Below, piece by piece: positions 1-5,157 of a DNA stretch of 5,157 bases; positions within the stretch are counted from its first letter, which is position 1, and each line of letters opens with the position of its first letter. The notes under the pieces were generated by a model. That model was given only the letters and a program-made list of their open reading frames with translations, was not told the DNA's origin and made no database searches. The DNA is taken from NCBI GenBank assembly GCA_002418985.1, contig DIFE01000145.1:1-5157 (forward strand), read 5' to 3'. This DNA comes from Deltaproteobacteria bacterium UBA5756 (lineage in GTDB: Bacteria; Desulfobacterota; Syntrophorhabdia; Syntrophorhabdales; Syntrophorhabdaceae). The position numbers and the translations under genes are program-made.

Positions 1-33
1 CGGGAGGGTAAGTTACTCAGAAGACTCGTAACT

Positions 34-309
34 ATGTACGCCGTATACGTCCTATACTCACCCACCATAAATAAATTCTACATAGGAAGTACGTCGGATT
101 TGGAGAAGCGGATCTATTACCATAACAATGGGAAAAGCCCATATACAAGAAATAAAGGACCCTGGGTTGTTGTATATCAAGAGAGTTATCGAGCCAGAGA
201 AGACGCTATTCGCAGGGAACGCGAGCTAAAGAATTGGAAATCGTCCAAACGTATGATCGCTTCGCTCGGGATAGATATTAACCTTTATGACGGCAGCTCG
301 CCGGGTTAG
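34..309 (+). CDS. Small GIY-YIG nuclease-domain protein
   Basis: This 91-residue protein is a stand-alone GIY-YIG domain of the small UvrC-N-terminus-like type, often misannotated as an excinuclease subunit. The first strand carries YVLYS (residues 5-9) in the GIY position. FYIGST (15-20) is the YIG strand, followed by the helix DLEKRIYYHN with Arg26 and His30, where this fold keeps catalytic basic residues. A charged helix with RRERELKNW (60-68) matches the conserved C-terminal part and offers the metal-binding glutamate. Length is typical of the solo family. By family the fold cuts DNA phosphodiester bonds, but the cellular role of these solo proteins is unknown. The MYAVYVLYS start is family-like, although the frame stays open to the window edge and only a weak AGAAGA (19-24) precedes it. 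A hand count over 61-240 gives about 42% GC, lower than the neighbouring enzyme genes, so transfer is possible but unproven. Confidence 0.85.
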   Translation: MYAVYVLYSPTINKFYIGSTSDLEKRIYYHNNGKSPYTRNKGPWVVVYQESYRAREDAIRRERELKNWKSSKRMIASLGIDINLYDGSSPG

Positions 310-335
310 CGCTCTATTCTTTGTGCGTAAGTAAG

Positions 336-369
336 TTTTTTTCTTTGATGTTTCTTTTCTTTTCCTCCT
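336..369 (+). other. Pyrimidine-rich tract upstream of the GAPN gene
   Basis: A run almost entirely of T and C lies between the GIY-YIG stop and the aldehyde dehydrogenase start. It begins with seven T (336-342) and ends in TCCTCCT. It spans the -35 to -10 spacer of the predicted promoter. The T-run could end transcription of the GIY-YIG gene, but no good stem precedes it, so I do not call it a terminator. Confidence 0.4.
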
Positions 370-374
370 ATAAT
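345..374 (+). promoter_or_regulatory. Predicted sigma70-type promoter of the GAPN gene
   Basis: A -35 box TTGATG (345-350, four of six consensus bases) and a perfect -10 box TATAAT (369-374) are separated by 18 bp. Transcription would start near 381, giving a leader of roughly 23 nt to the ATG at 404 or 59 nt to the ATG at 440. No operator-like inverted repeat is obvious. This is prediction by eye; the consensus -10 makes it the best promoter in the window. Confidence 0.6.
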
Positions 375-439
375 ACATATCCCTTTTGCGATGAGATCGA
401 GGAATGCTTTTCAGGAGATTATCGGGGGATCGTGTACAC

Positions 440-2011
440 ATGAAGAACATTTTTCCATATGAAAGCGACATCCCTGAGGGCATGCTGGAAGGCATACCCA
501 TCGGGAGAAAAGACTATCTTCTCGATGGGAGGGTCGAGCCGTGGAAGGGGCCCTTCCGGGAGGTTTGCTCACCGTTATTGATGCGAACGGGGGAGGGTCT
601 GACACAGAAATGCATCGGGTACGTGCCATCGATGGATGAGGAAGCGTCACTCAATGTCTTACGGCAAGCCCGTAATGCGTTCTCACAGGGCCAGGGTGCT
701 TGGCCCTGTACGCCGGTCAGGGACAGAATAAAGCTGTTCGATGCCTTCCTGCAGCGTCTGGAAAATGCAAAAGACGCGATCGTGCGGTTGCTTCAATGGG
801 AGATCGGGAAGACCTCTCGGGATGCCGGAAACGAATTCGACCGGGCCCTCGAATATGCACGGGGTTGTCTGGGAAGGTTCCAGGGGATCGACGGGAAGCC
901 TCCTGAGACTATCAGGGCGAACGGCATTACGGGCAGGCTCGAAAGGATGCCTGCGGGTGTTGTCCTTGTCATGGGCCCCTTCAACTATCCGCTCTTCGAG
1001 ACAATGACTGCCTTCGCCCCGGCATTGCTGGCGGGCAATGCGGTGATCATCAAGCCTCCCAGGCTTGGCTGCCTTTTTTTTCAGCAGCTTCTCAAGCCTA
1101 TTGCAGACGTTTTCCCGGCAGGGTCCGTCAGTATCGTCTATGGCGACGGCAAAAGGACTATACCGCCTATTATCTCCTCGGGGATGGTTGACGTTCTCTA
1201 CTTCATCGGGACAAGTCCCGTTGCTACCTATCTCAGGGGGCTTCATCCCAAACCGCACCGGCTCAGGTGCATTCTGGGGCTGGAGGCGAAAAACCCGGCG
1301 ATAATACTGCCCGACGCTGATCTGACCATGACGGCACGTGAATGCGTACGGGGTGCCATCACATTCAACGGCCAGCGGTGCGCCGCTTTGAAGATACTTT
1401 TCGTCCATCGCTCCGTCGCGGCGGAGTTTAATCGGCGCGTCATCAGCGAGGTGGGTGCCTTGAAATACGGTATGCCCTGGGAAAAAGATGTCTTTGTCAC
1501 CCCCCTTGCCGAGCATGATCGTGCTCAATACTTGTCCGGGCTGGTGGAAGACGCTGAGAATCTCGGTGCCGAGGTCATCAATGATGGCGATGCAGGGGCA
1601 ATGGGGACTTTCTTCTACCCCGCACTGCTTTACCCCGCCTCGATTCAGATGCGTGTCTGCCGCGAGGAACAGTTCGGACCCGTGGTGCCGATAGTTCCCT
1701 TTGACGATCTCGAGGAACCTCTCAGGTACATAAGAGAATCGAATTACGGTCAGCAGGCCAGCATCTTCGGTGCTGACAGGGCTTTGCTGACAAAGTTGAC
1801 GCGCCGTCTTGTCCACAATGTATCAAGGGTCAATATCAATTGCCAGTGCCAGCGCAGTCCCGACACGATCCCTTTCACGGGAAGGAAGGATTCCGCGGAG
1901 GGTAGCCTTTCCATCTCGGAGGCCGTCAATGCATTCACGGTTCCGACTTTCGTGGCCGCAAAGAGCCAGTCAGGGGATATTGAGATCGTGGCGGTACCCG
2001 GGGAGTTCTAA
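440..2011 (+). CDS. gapN: NADP-dependent non-phosphorylating glyceraldehyde-3-phosphate dehydrogenase-like aldehyde dehydrogenase (GAPN type)
   Basis: This aldehyde dehydrogenase superfamily enzyme probably oxidises glyceraldehyde-3-phosphate directly to 3-phosphoglycerate with NADP+, bypassing the ATP-forming step of glycolysis in the cytosol. Numbered from the ATG at 404, catalytic residues are Asn194 (GPFNYP), Glu294 (LGLEAKNPA) and the nucleophile Cys326 (FNGQRC). EEQFGPVVP (421-429) is the conserved cofactor-side glutamate motif and KPP (217-219) the cofactor-binding lysine. GAPN-like features are the HPKPHRLR segment (281-288), Arg325 beside the cysteine, and CQRSPDTIPFTGRK (481-494), resembling plant GAPN (ALDH11) and supplying arginines for substrate phosphate. 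I prefer the ATG at 440 (523 aa) because family proteins begin near its FPYESDIPEG segment. GGGGG (424-428) lies 11 nt upstream, whereas GAGG sits only 1 nt from the 404 ATG. The 404 start (535 aa) remains possible. The gene has its own promoter and converges on ald. The ALDH call is near certain; substrate and NADP preference are inferred. Confidence 0.85.
   Translation: MKNIFPYESDIPEGMLEGIPIGRKDYLLDGRVEPWKGPFREVCSPLLMRTGEGLTQKCIGYVPSMDEEASLNVLRQARNAFSQGQGAWPCTPVRDRIKLFDAFLQRLENAKDAIVRLLQWEIGKTSRDAGNEFDRALEYARGCLGRFQGIDGKPPETIRANGITGRLERMPAGVVLVMGPFNYPLFETMTAFAPALLAGNAVIIKPPRLGCLFFQQLLKPIADVFPAGSVSIVYGDGKRTIPPIISSGMVDVLYFIGTSPVATYLRGLHPKPHRLRCILGLEAKNPAIILPDADLTMTARECVRGAITFNGQRCAALKILFVHRSVAAEFNRRVISEVGALKYGMPWEKDVFVTPLAEHDRAQYLSGLVEDAENLGAEVINDGDAGAMGTFFYPALLYPASIQMRVCREEQFGPVVPIVPFDDLEEPLRYIRESNYGQQASIFGADRALLTKLTRRLVHNVSRVNINCQCQRSPDTIPFTGRKDSAEGSLSISEAVNAFTVPTFVAAKSQSGDIEIVAVPGEF
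685..709 (+). repeat. 9-bp-stem inverted repeat within the GAPN gene
   Basis: ACAGGGCCA (685-693) and TGGCCCTGT (701-709) are exact reverse complements separated by 7 bases, giving a perfect stem-loop in the mRNA. It lies in codons 95-102 (numbered from 404). No T-run follows it, so it is not an intrinsic terminator. Confidence 0.6.
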
Positions 2012-2015
2012 AAGG

Positions 2016-3125
2016 TCACACCCTGTTCCATTTTTTCCATCTCATGCCGAATGCCTCGCCGACGGCGGGGTAGGTGACAACACCCTTCCTCACGTTGATG
2101 CCGGAGGCGATCACGGGATCGTTTGAAGCTGCTTTCTTCACGCCAAGTGATGCCAAGGTCTGGACATAGGGGAGGGTTGCATTTGTCAGGGCGAATGTCG
2201 ATGTTCTGGGAACCGAGGCCGGCATGTTCGGGACGGCGTAATGGAGGACATCATACAGCTTGTAGGTTGGTTCCCCGTGGGATGTGGGCCTTATGGTTTC
2301 GATACAGCCGCCCTGGTCGATTGATACATCCACGATAACGGACCCCGGTTTCATACATGCCACCATCTGTTCGGAAACGAGTACGGGAGCTCGCGCGCCG
2401 GGCACAAGGACGGCGCCGATAAGGACATCGGCGTACTGGACCGCTTTCTGGATCGCGTAGCTGGTTGAATATATGGTCATTACGCAGCCGCGCATGATGT
2501 CTTCCACGTATTTAAGACGGCTGTGGGAGACATCGATTACGGTCACGTGAGCGCCGAGGCCGGAGGCGACCCGGGCGGCATTTAAACCGACGATCCCGCA
2601 GCCGATGATCACGACCTCTGCCGGGGCAACGCCGGGAACCCCGCTTAAGAGAACCCCCCGTCCACCGTGATCACTTTCCAGGAAGCGCATGGCAACCTGG
2701 ACCGAGATGCGTCCGGCAACCTCGCTCATGGGAGTCAGAAGAGGCAGCCTGTGGTCGCTGTCTTCCATTGTCTCGTAGGCAATCCCTGTTATCTTGCTCT
2801 TAAGAAGGCCCTTCGTCAGCTTCTCCGATGAGGCGAGGTGAAGGTACGTGAAGAGGATCTGCCCCTCCTGCAGGAGGGGCCACTCTGTTTCGAGAGGTTC
2901 CTTCACCTTCACGATCATGTCCGATCGGGCGAAGATCGTCCTTTTGGATTCGACTATCTCGGCCCCTTCATTAGCATATTCCTCATCCGTAAGACTGCTT
3001 CCCGTCCCGGCCCCTTTCTCCAACAGAACGTTGTGGCCGGCTGAAACAAGGGCATGGACACCTGCCGGGGTCATTGAAACCCTGTTTTCACCTTCCTTGA
3101 TCTCTCTGGGTATGCCTATAATCAT
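2016..3125 (-). CDS. ald: Alanine dehydrogenase
   Basis: This cytosolic enzyme catalyses reversible NAD-dependent oxidative deamination of L-alanine to pyruvate, ammonia and NADH. It can feed alanine into central metabolism or dispose of reductant and ammonia as alanine. The 369 residues match the usual family length, and the MIIGIPREIKEGENRV start is canonical. Family active-site residues are in register: Arg15 and Lys75 (VKVKEP) for pyruvate binding, His96 (YLHLA) and Asp270 (VSIDQGG) for catalysis. The Rossmann glycine motif is GCGIVG (175-180), with Asp198 after the second strand favouring NAD over NADP. MPASVPRTST (301-310) is another hallmark. GGAGGAA (3134-3128) supports the start, with rather short spacing of about 4 nt. 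The gene follows the DUF6125 gene by 39 nt on the same strand, apparently as an operon. Its stop lies 4 bp from the convergent GAPN stop. No defect is seen. Confidence 0.97.
   Translation of the reverse strand: MIIGIPREIKEGENRVSMTPAGVHALVSAGHNVLLEKGAGTGSSLTDEEYANEGAEIVESKRTIFARSDMIVKVKEPLETEWPLLQEGQILFTYLHLASSEKLTKGLLKSKITGIAYETMEDSDHRLPLLTPMSEVAGRISVQVAMRFLESDHGGRGVLLSGVPGVAPAEVVIIGCGIVGLNAARVASGLGAHVTVIDVSHSRLKYVEDIMRGCVMTIYSTSYAIQKAVQYADVLIGAVLVPGARAPVLVSEQMVACMKPGSVIVDVSIDQGGCIETIRPTSHGEPTYKLYDVLHYAVPNMPASVPRTSTFALTNATLPYVQTLASLGVKKAASNDPVIASGINVRKGVVTYPAVGEAFGMRWKKWNRV
2861..2880. repeat. Perfect 20-bp palindrome inside ald
   Basis: The plus strand reads GCCCCTCCTG followed immediately by its exact reverse complement, centred on CTGCAG. 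It encodes part of EWPLLQEGQ (residues 81-89 of Ald), so it may simply be a codon-level coincidence. It is G/C rich and could form a cruciform or a mRNA hairpin. No second copy was noticed in the window. Confidence 0.7.
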
Positions 3126-3127
3126 GC

Positions 3128-3134
3128 TTCCTCC
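3128..3134 (-). promoter_or_regulatory. Ribosome binding site of ald
   Basis: On the minus strand GGAGGAA lies just upstream of the ald ATG (3125-3123), with about 4 nt between GGAGG and the start. It confirms the canonical MIIGIP start. It also shows that ald is translated independently of the upstream gene, whose stop is 39 nt away. Confidence 0.7.
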
Positions 3135-3164
3135 GTTTCTCTCTACGCGATCCCCGCCGTTTGC

Positions 3165-3677
3165 TTACGATGTTTGAGTAAACCTCCATTTACAGAAGCA
3201 ATCGGCCGGATGTTCGTCGGGCGGGGCAAAGAGACACTCGACCTTTATGGAAGGATCAACCGCCCGGGCTATGCTTTCAAATTCTCCGTGATGCATATAC
3301 TTGCAGACAAATTCGCCCAACCCTCGCCTCAGACGCGCTTCCTGCGTCGGGCAATGGGGTATTGTCACGATGACTTCATCCTCCTTCTCCTCAAACTGAT
3401 ATCCTACAAGGATGGTCCAGGGAAAGAGTTTCAGGACTTTCGTAAAGCCTTTAAGACCCCTCTCCTTGATATCAAAGCGCTGGAGGAGATCCCGGGTGCC
3501 GAGCTCCGGAACTCGCGACCAGACCGCTTCGTTTATCCGTTCCGCCTGTTCCTGGCCGTATGTGTCGCCGACGTAAATGAACCAGAAGGCGTCCATGACG
3601 CGGTAATGCCACAGGAGGAAGGTCAGGTAATTTCGGAGTTCATCCTCATTCATTTTTTCGAAAGCAGAAAGATCCAT
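3165..3677 (-). CDS. DUF6125 / ATC-hydrolase-like family protein of unknown function
   Basis: I recognise this 170-residue soluble protein, from memory, as resembling DUF6125 proteins, related to the L-2-amino-thiazoline-4-carboxylate hydrolase-like group. Neither placement could be verified here. The N-terminal half is helical (residues 5-55), with LLWHYRVMDAFWFIYV at 21-36. The C-terminal half carries regularly placed Cys and His: His108-Cys109-Pro, Cys125 and His129/His130, Cys148, His156, and a final Cys160-x-Cys162-x-Trp. The TQEARLRRGLGEFVCK stretch (111-126) looks like a conserved core. These residues could form a metal site or catalytic thiol, which is inference. No signal peptide or membrane span is seen. 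A strong AAGGAGA (3689-3683) 5 nt upstream fixes the start. It is first in an apparent operon with ald, so a role in amino-acid or sulfur-amino-acid metabolism is conceivable but unproven. The overlapping plus-strand frame lacks such support. Confidence 0.85.
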   Translation of the reverse strand: MDLSAFEKMNEDELRNYLTFLLWHYRVMDAFWFIYVGDTYGQEQAERINEAVWSRVPELGTRDLLQRFDIKERGLKGFTKVLKLFPWTILVGYQFEEKEDEVIVTIPHCPTQEARLRRGLGEFVCKYMHHGEFESIARAVDPSIKVECLFAPPDEHPADCFCKWRFTQTS

Positions 3678-3682
3678 TCAAT

Positions 3683-3689
3683 TCTCCTT
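3683..3689 (-). promoter_or_regulatory. Strong ribosome binding site of the DUF6125 gene
   Basis: The minus strand reads AAGGAGA, a near-ideal Shine-Dalgarno sequence, followed by 5 nt (attga) and the ATG at 3677-3675. This decides both the start codon and the coding strand for 3165-3677, where a long opposite-strand frame also exists. Confidence 0.8.
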
Positions 3690-3713
3690 TTTTAGTGAAT
3701 GCCAACTTTGTTT

Positions 3714-3742
3714 ATTGTAAATTAGTGACCACCAAAAGACAA
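3714..3742 (-). promoter_or_regulatory. Predicted sigma70-type promoter of the DUF6125-ald operon
   Basis: On the minus strand TTGTCT (3742-3737, four of six -35 bases) and TACAAT (3719-3714, five of six -10 bases) are exactly 17 bp apart. Transcription would begin near 3707, giving a leader of about 30 nt that contains the AAGGAGA ribosome site. The -35 box runs into the first base of the divergent transporter gene, so the two genes share a very tight control region. Found by eye only. Confidence 0.5.
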
Positions 3743-4986
3743 TGAAGAGCATTCTTTTTGATAGAAAAATATTCTCGTGGTGCCTCTTTGATTTTGCCAA
3801 TTCGAGCTATTCCGCAGTCGTTTTGGCAGTCATTTTTCCCGTGTATTATACCACGGTAATCGTCGGGAACGACGGCAACCAGGGTGACGTTTGGTGGGGA
3901 CGGGCGATATCGCTGAGCATGGCCTTCGTGGCCCTGAGTTCGCCTTTCCTGGGTGGCATCTCCGATTATGCCCGTGCAAGAAAGAAATTCCTCTTTTCAT
4001 ACTCGCTGCTCTGCGTTCTTGCGACGGCGTCACTGATGTATGTCGACAAGGGTATGGCAATGACCGGCTTTGTACTGGTGGTGTTCGCCAACGTAGGCAT
4101 GGAAGGTGGAATTGTCTTTTACAACTCCTTTCTCAATGACATAGCGGACAACGAGCACCAGGGGAGGGTGTCCGCATGGGGATACGCCATCGGATATCTG
4201 GGTTCAATACTCTCTCTGGTAATTGGCCTGTGGCTTGTAGAAAAAGAACACATCACTCTTGTCTGGCCGATGGTGGCCGTTTTTTTTGCGGTCTTTTCGC
4301 TGCCGGCGTTCTTTTTTCTCCCGCCCGACCGGGGCAAAGGGGTGGAGCTGACAAGAGCCGCGAGGGATGGCTTCACCACTACGTGGACTGTTTTGAAACG
4401 GATGTGGTCGAGCAAAGATCAGCGAAGGTTTCTCCTGGCTTACTTCCTTTACGAAGATGGGGTCAATACGGTTATAGTCTTCTCAAATGTATTCGCGGCG
4501 ACGACTCTAGGGTTCACACTGCAGGAATTGATCGTCCTTTTCCTCGTAGTTCAGATGACGGCTCTGGCAGGTGCGTTTCTGATGGCAAAACCTATCGACT
4601 ATTGGGGTCCCAAAAAGGTCGTCTCGCTGTCACTTCTCCTGTGGGTTCTTGTGACCGTCGTTGTCTATTTTATTTACCGGAAGGGCTTCTTTTTCGCTGC
4701 GGCCTCGATGGCAGGGCTTGGCCTCGGTACGATACAGGCCGCCACCCGCGCCTTTTTTGCACAATTCATACCCGCTGGTGACGAATCCAAGTACTTCGGC
4801 GTATATAGTCTTGTGGGAAAAACATCGGCGATACTGGGTCCGCTGATCTTCGGGACGGTATCGGCCCTGACCAAAAACCAGCGCCCGGCCGTACTGGCCG
4901 TATCGACCCTCTTCATAGCCGGCTTCGTGATCCTGCAGTTGGTGCGAGGCGGCGGGCCGAATGTGGAGAAGATAGGTAATGGGTAA
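3742..4986 (+). CDS. UMF1-family (Atg22-like) MFS transporter
   Basis: This 414-residue inner-membrane protein has about 12 hydrophobic segments, roughly at residues 22-41, 53-72, 83-101, 105-124, 143-166, 171-193, 229-257, 260-283, 292-311, 315-335, 351-375 and 382-402. A charged cytoplasmic loop at 194-228 separates the halves. UMF1/Atg22 hallmarks are SWCLFDFANSSY (12-23), the MFS motif-A-like GGISDYARARKK (71-82) between helices 2 and 3, YEDGVNT (237-243), and the IQAATRAFFAQFIP...FGVYSLVGKTSAILGPLIFG region (331-371). Yeast Atg22 exports amino acids from the vacuole. Bacterial members have no settled substrate, so amino-acid efflux is only a suggestion, mildly encouraged by the neighbouring ald. 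An in-frame TAA at 3718-3720 leaves ATG 3742 as the only ATG, GTG or TTG start. It lacks a clear Shine-Dalgarno sequence. It is divergent from the DUF6125 gene and appears intact. Confidence 0.92.
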   Translation: MKSILFDRKIFSWCLFDFANSSYSAVVLAVIFPVYYTTVIVGNDGNQGDVWWGRAISLSMAFVALSSPFLGGISDYARARKKFLFSYSLLCVLATASLMYVDKGMAMTGFVLVVFANVGMEGGIVFYNSFLNDIADNEHQGRVSAWGYAIGYLGSILSLVIGLWLVEKEHITLVWPMVAVFFAVFSLPAFFFLPPDRGKGVELTRAARDGFTTTWTVLKRMWSSKDQRRFLLAYFLYEDGVNTVIVFSNVFAATTLGFTLQELIVLFLVVQMTALAGAFLMAKPIDYWGPKKVVSLSLLLWVLVTVVVYFIYRKGFFFAAASMAGLGLGTIQAATRAFFAQFIPAGDESKYFGVYSLVGKTSAILGPLIFGTVSALTKNQRPAVLAVSTLFIAGFVILQLVRGGGPNVEKIGNG

Positions 4987-5096
4987 GGGGTCACTGCTGT
5001 CCAGGATAATCTGTTTCCCAAAATGCGTTCTTTATAAAACAATGATTCAGGACAGGTAAATCCCGCACTTCAAAACCAGGTTGCCTTATCCGGCAG

Positions 5097-5157
5097 TCAT
5101 TGATTCTCTCTTATGCTGTCCAGCATATCAAGACCTTCTCTATACGTCATCCCGGCT
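5097..5157 (-). CDS. Possible C-terminal end of a minus-strand gene (partial)
   Basis: Read on the minus strand from the right edge, one frame gives AGMTYREGLDMLDSIRENQ and then TGA (5099-5097). The 19 residues look like an amphipathic, charged C-terminal helix of a soluble protein. The other two minus frames are less protein-like; one has a stop within the first few codons. No family can be assigned from so little sequence. If real, this gene converges on the transporter gene, with about 110 bp between the stops. Confidence 0.35.
   Translation of the reverse strand, partial: AGMTYREGLDMLDSIRENQ
5112..5127. repeat. 7+7 bp inverted repeat near the right edge
   Basis: TATGCTG and CAGCATA are exact reverse complements around a central TC. 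The left part shares the 10-mer tgctgtccag with positions 4995-5004, just after the transporter stop. It falls inside the possible partial minus-strand gene. It might be a protein-binding site or chance. Confidence 0.4.

Noticed and set aside
310..345. Intrinsic terminator after the GIY-YIG gene ending in the T7 run at 336-342
   Set aside because: No stable stem is found immediately before the T-run; only short, imperfect GCGC/GTGC-type pairing is possible.
1207..1220. Inverted repeat CGGGAC-AA-GTCCCG in the GAPN gene, and the similar near-palindrome at 1511-1526
   Set aside because: These are short, inside conserved coding sequence, and of a size expected occasionally in GC-rich DNA. There is no regulatory context.
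683..1816. 377-residue minus-strand frame fully antisense to the GAPN gene (GTG start)
   Set aside because: The plus strand encodes an unmistakable aldehyde dehydrogenase over the same span. The antisense product is Arg/Pro/His/Cys-rich with no recognisable domain, as expected for a shadow frame in GC-rich DNA.
3174..3695. 173-residue plus-strand frame opposite the DUF6125 gene (TTG start)
   Set aside because: It has no ribosome site at its TTG. The opposite strand has a strong AAGGAGA, a promoter candidate, operon context and family-like Cys/His motifs.
4176..4781. 201-residue plus-strand frame inside the transporter gene
   Set aside because: It overlaps clear membrane segments and UMF1 motifs in another frame. 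Its own product is Arg/Gly/Cys-rich with no hydrophobic pattern or domain.
5089..5104. Terminator-like hairpin after the partial minus-strand frame (TGCC/GGCA around a 6-base loop)
   Set aside because: The stem is only 4 bp and no proper U-run follows on the minus strand, only a four-T stretch several bases later.
1..5157. CRISPR array, tRNA/rRNA genes, transposase, toxin-antitoxin pair or phage genes
   Set aside because: Reading both strands showed no regularly spaced repeats, cloverleaf-like sequence or matching protein motifs. The GIY-YIG protein alone does not mark a mobile element.

Overview
The window reads as an ordinary bacterial chromosome segment carrying mainly metabolic genes. 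The proteins are a GAPN-type aldehyde dehydrogenase, alanine dehydrogenase, a DUF6125/ATC-hydrolase-like protein and a UMF1-family transporter. With fairly GC-rich coding DNA, this set recalls anaerobic Desulfobacterota (former Deltaproteobacteria, for example syntrophic lineages). That placement is an inference from remembered family distribution; nothing in the window proves it. I saw no phage, insertion sequence, CRISPR, tRNA or rRNA.

Layout, left to right. (1) At 34-309 (+) lies a small, relatively AT-rich GIY-YIG nuclease-domain gene. (2) A 94-bp gap follows, holding a pyrimidine-rich tract and a good sigma70-like promoter (TTGATG-18-TATAAT). (3) At 440-2011 (+; possible earlier start at 404) lies a non-phosphorylating glyceraldehyde-3-phosphate dehydrogenase-like enzyme (GAPN, ALDH11 clade). 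(4) Only 4 bp away and convergent is a two-gene minus-strand unit: a DUF6125 protein (3677-3165) followed by alanine dehydrogenase ald (3125-2016). A TTGTCT-17-TACAAT promoter at 3742-3714 and a strong Shine-Dalgarno sequence precede it. (5) Diverging from that promoter is a 12-TM UMF1/Atg22-like MFS transporter (3742-4986, +). (6) The last ~170 bp are mostly intergenic, with what may be the 3' end of another minus-strand gene entering from the right edge.

How the genes may work together: GAPN would oxidise glyceraldehyde-3-phosphate straight to 3-phosphoglycerate, yielding NADPH. Ald interconverts alanine and pyruvate with NAD+. Both act near the lower glycolysis/pyruvate node, but they are on opposite strands with separate promoters, so co-regulation is not shown. 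The most intriguing pairing is the Cys/His-rich DUF6125 protein with ald in one apparent transcription unit. I found no convincing evidence of a wholly new system. The remaining points of interest are the compact divergent promoter, several strong inverted repeats inside coding sequence, and the right-edge ORF tail.
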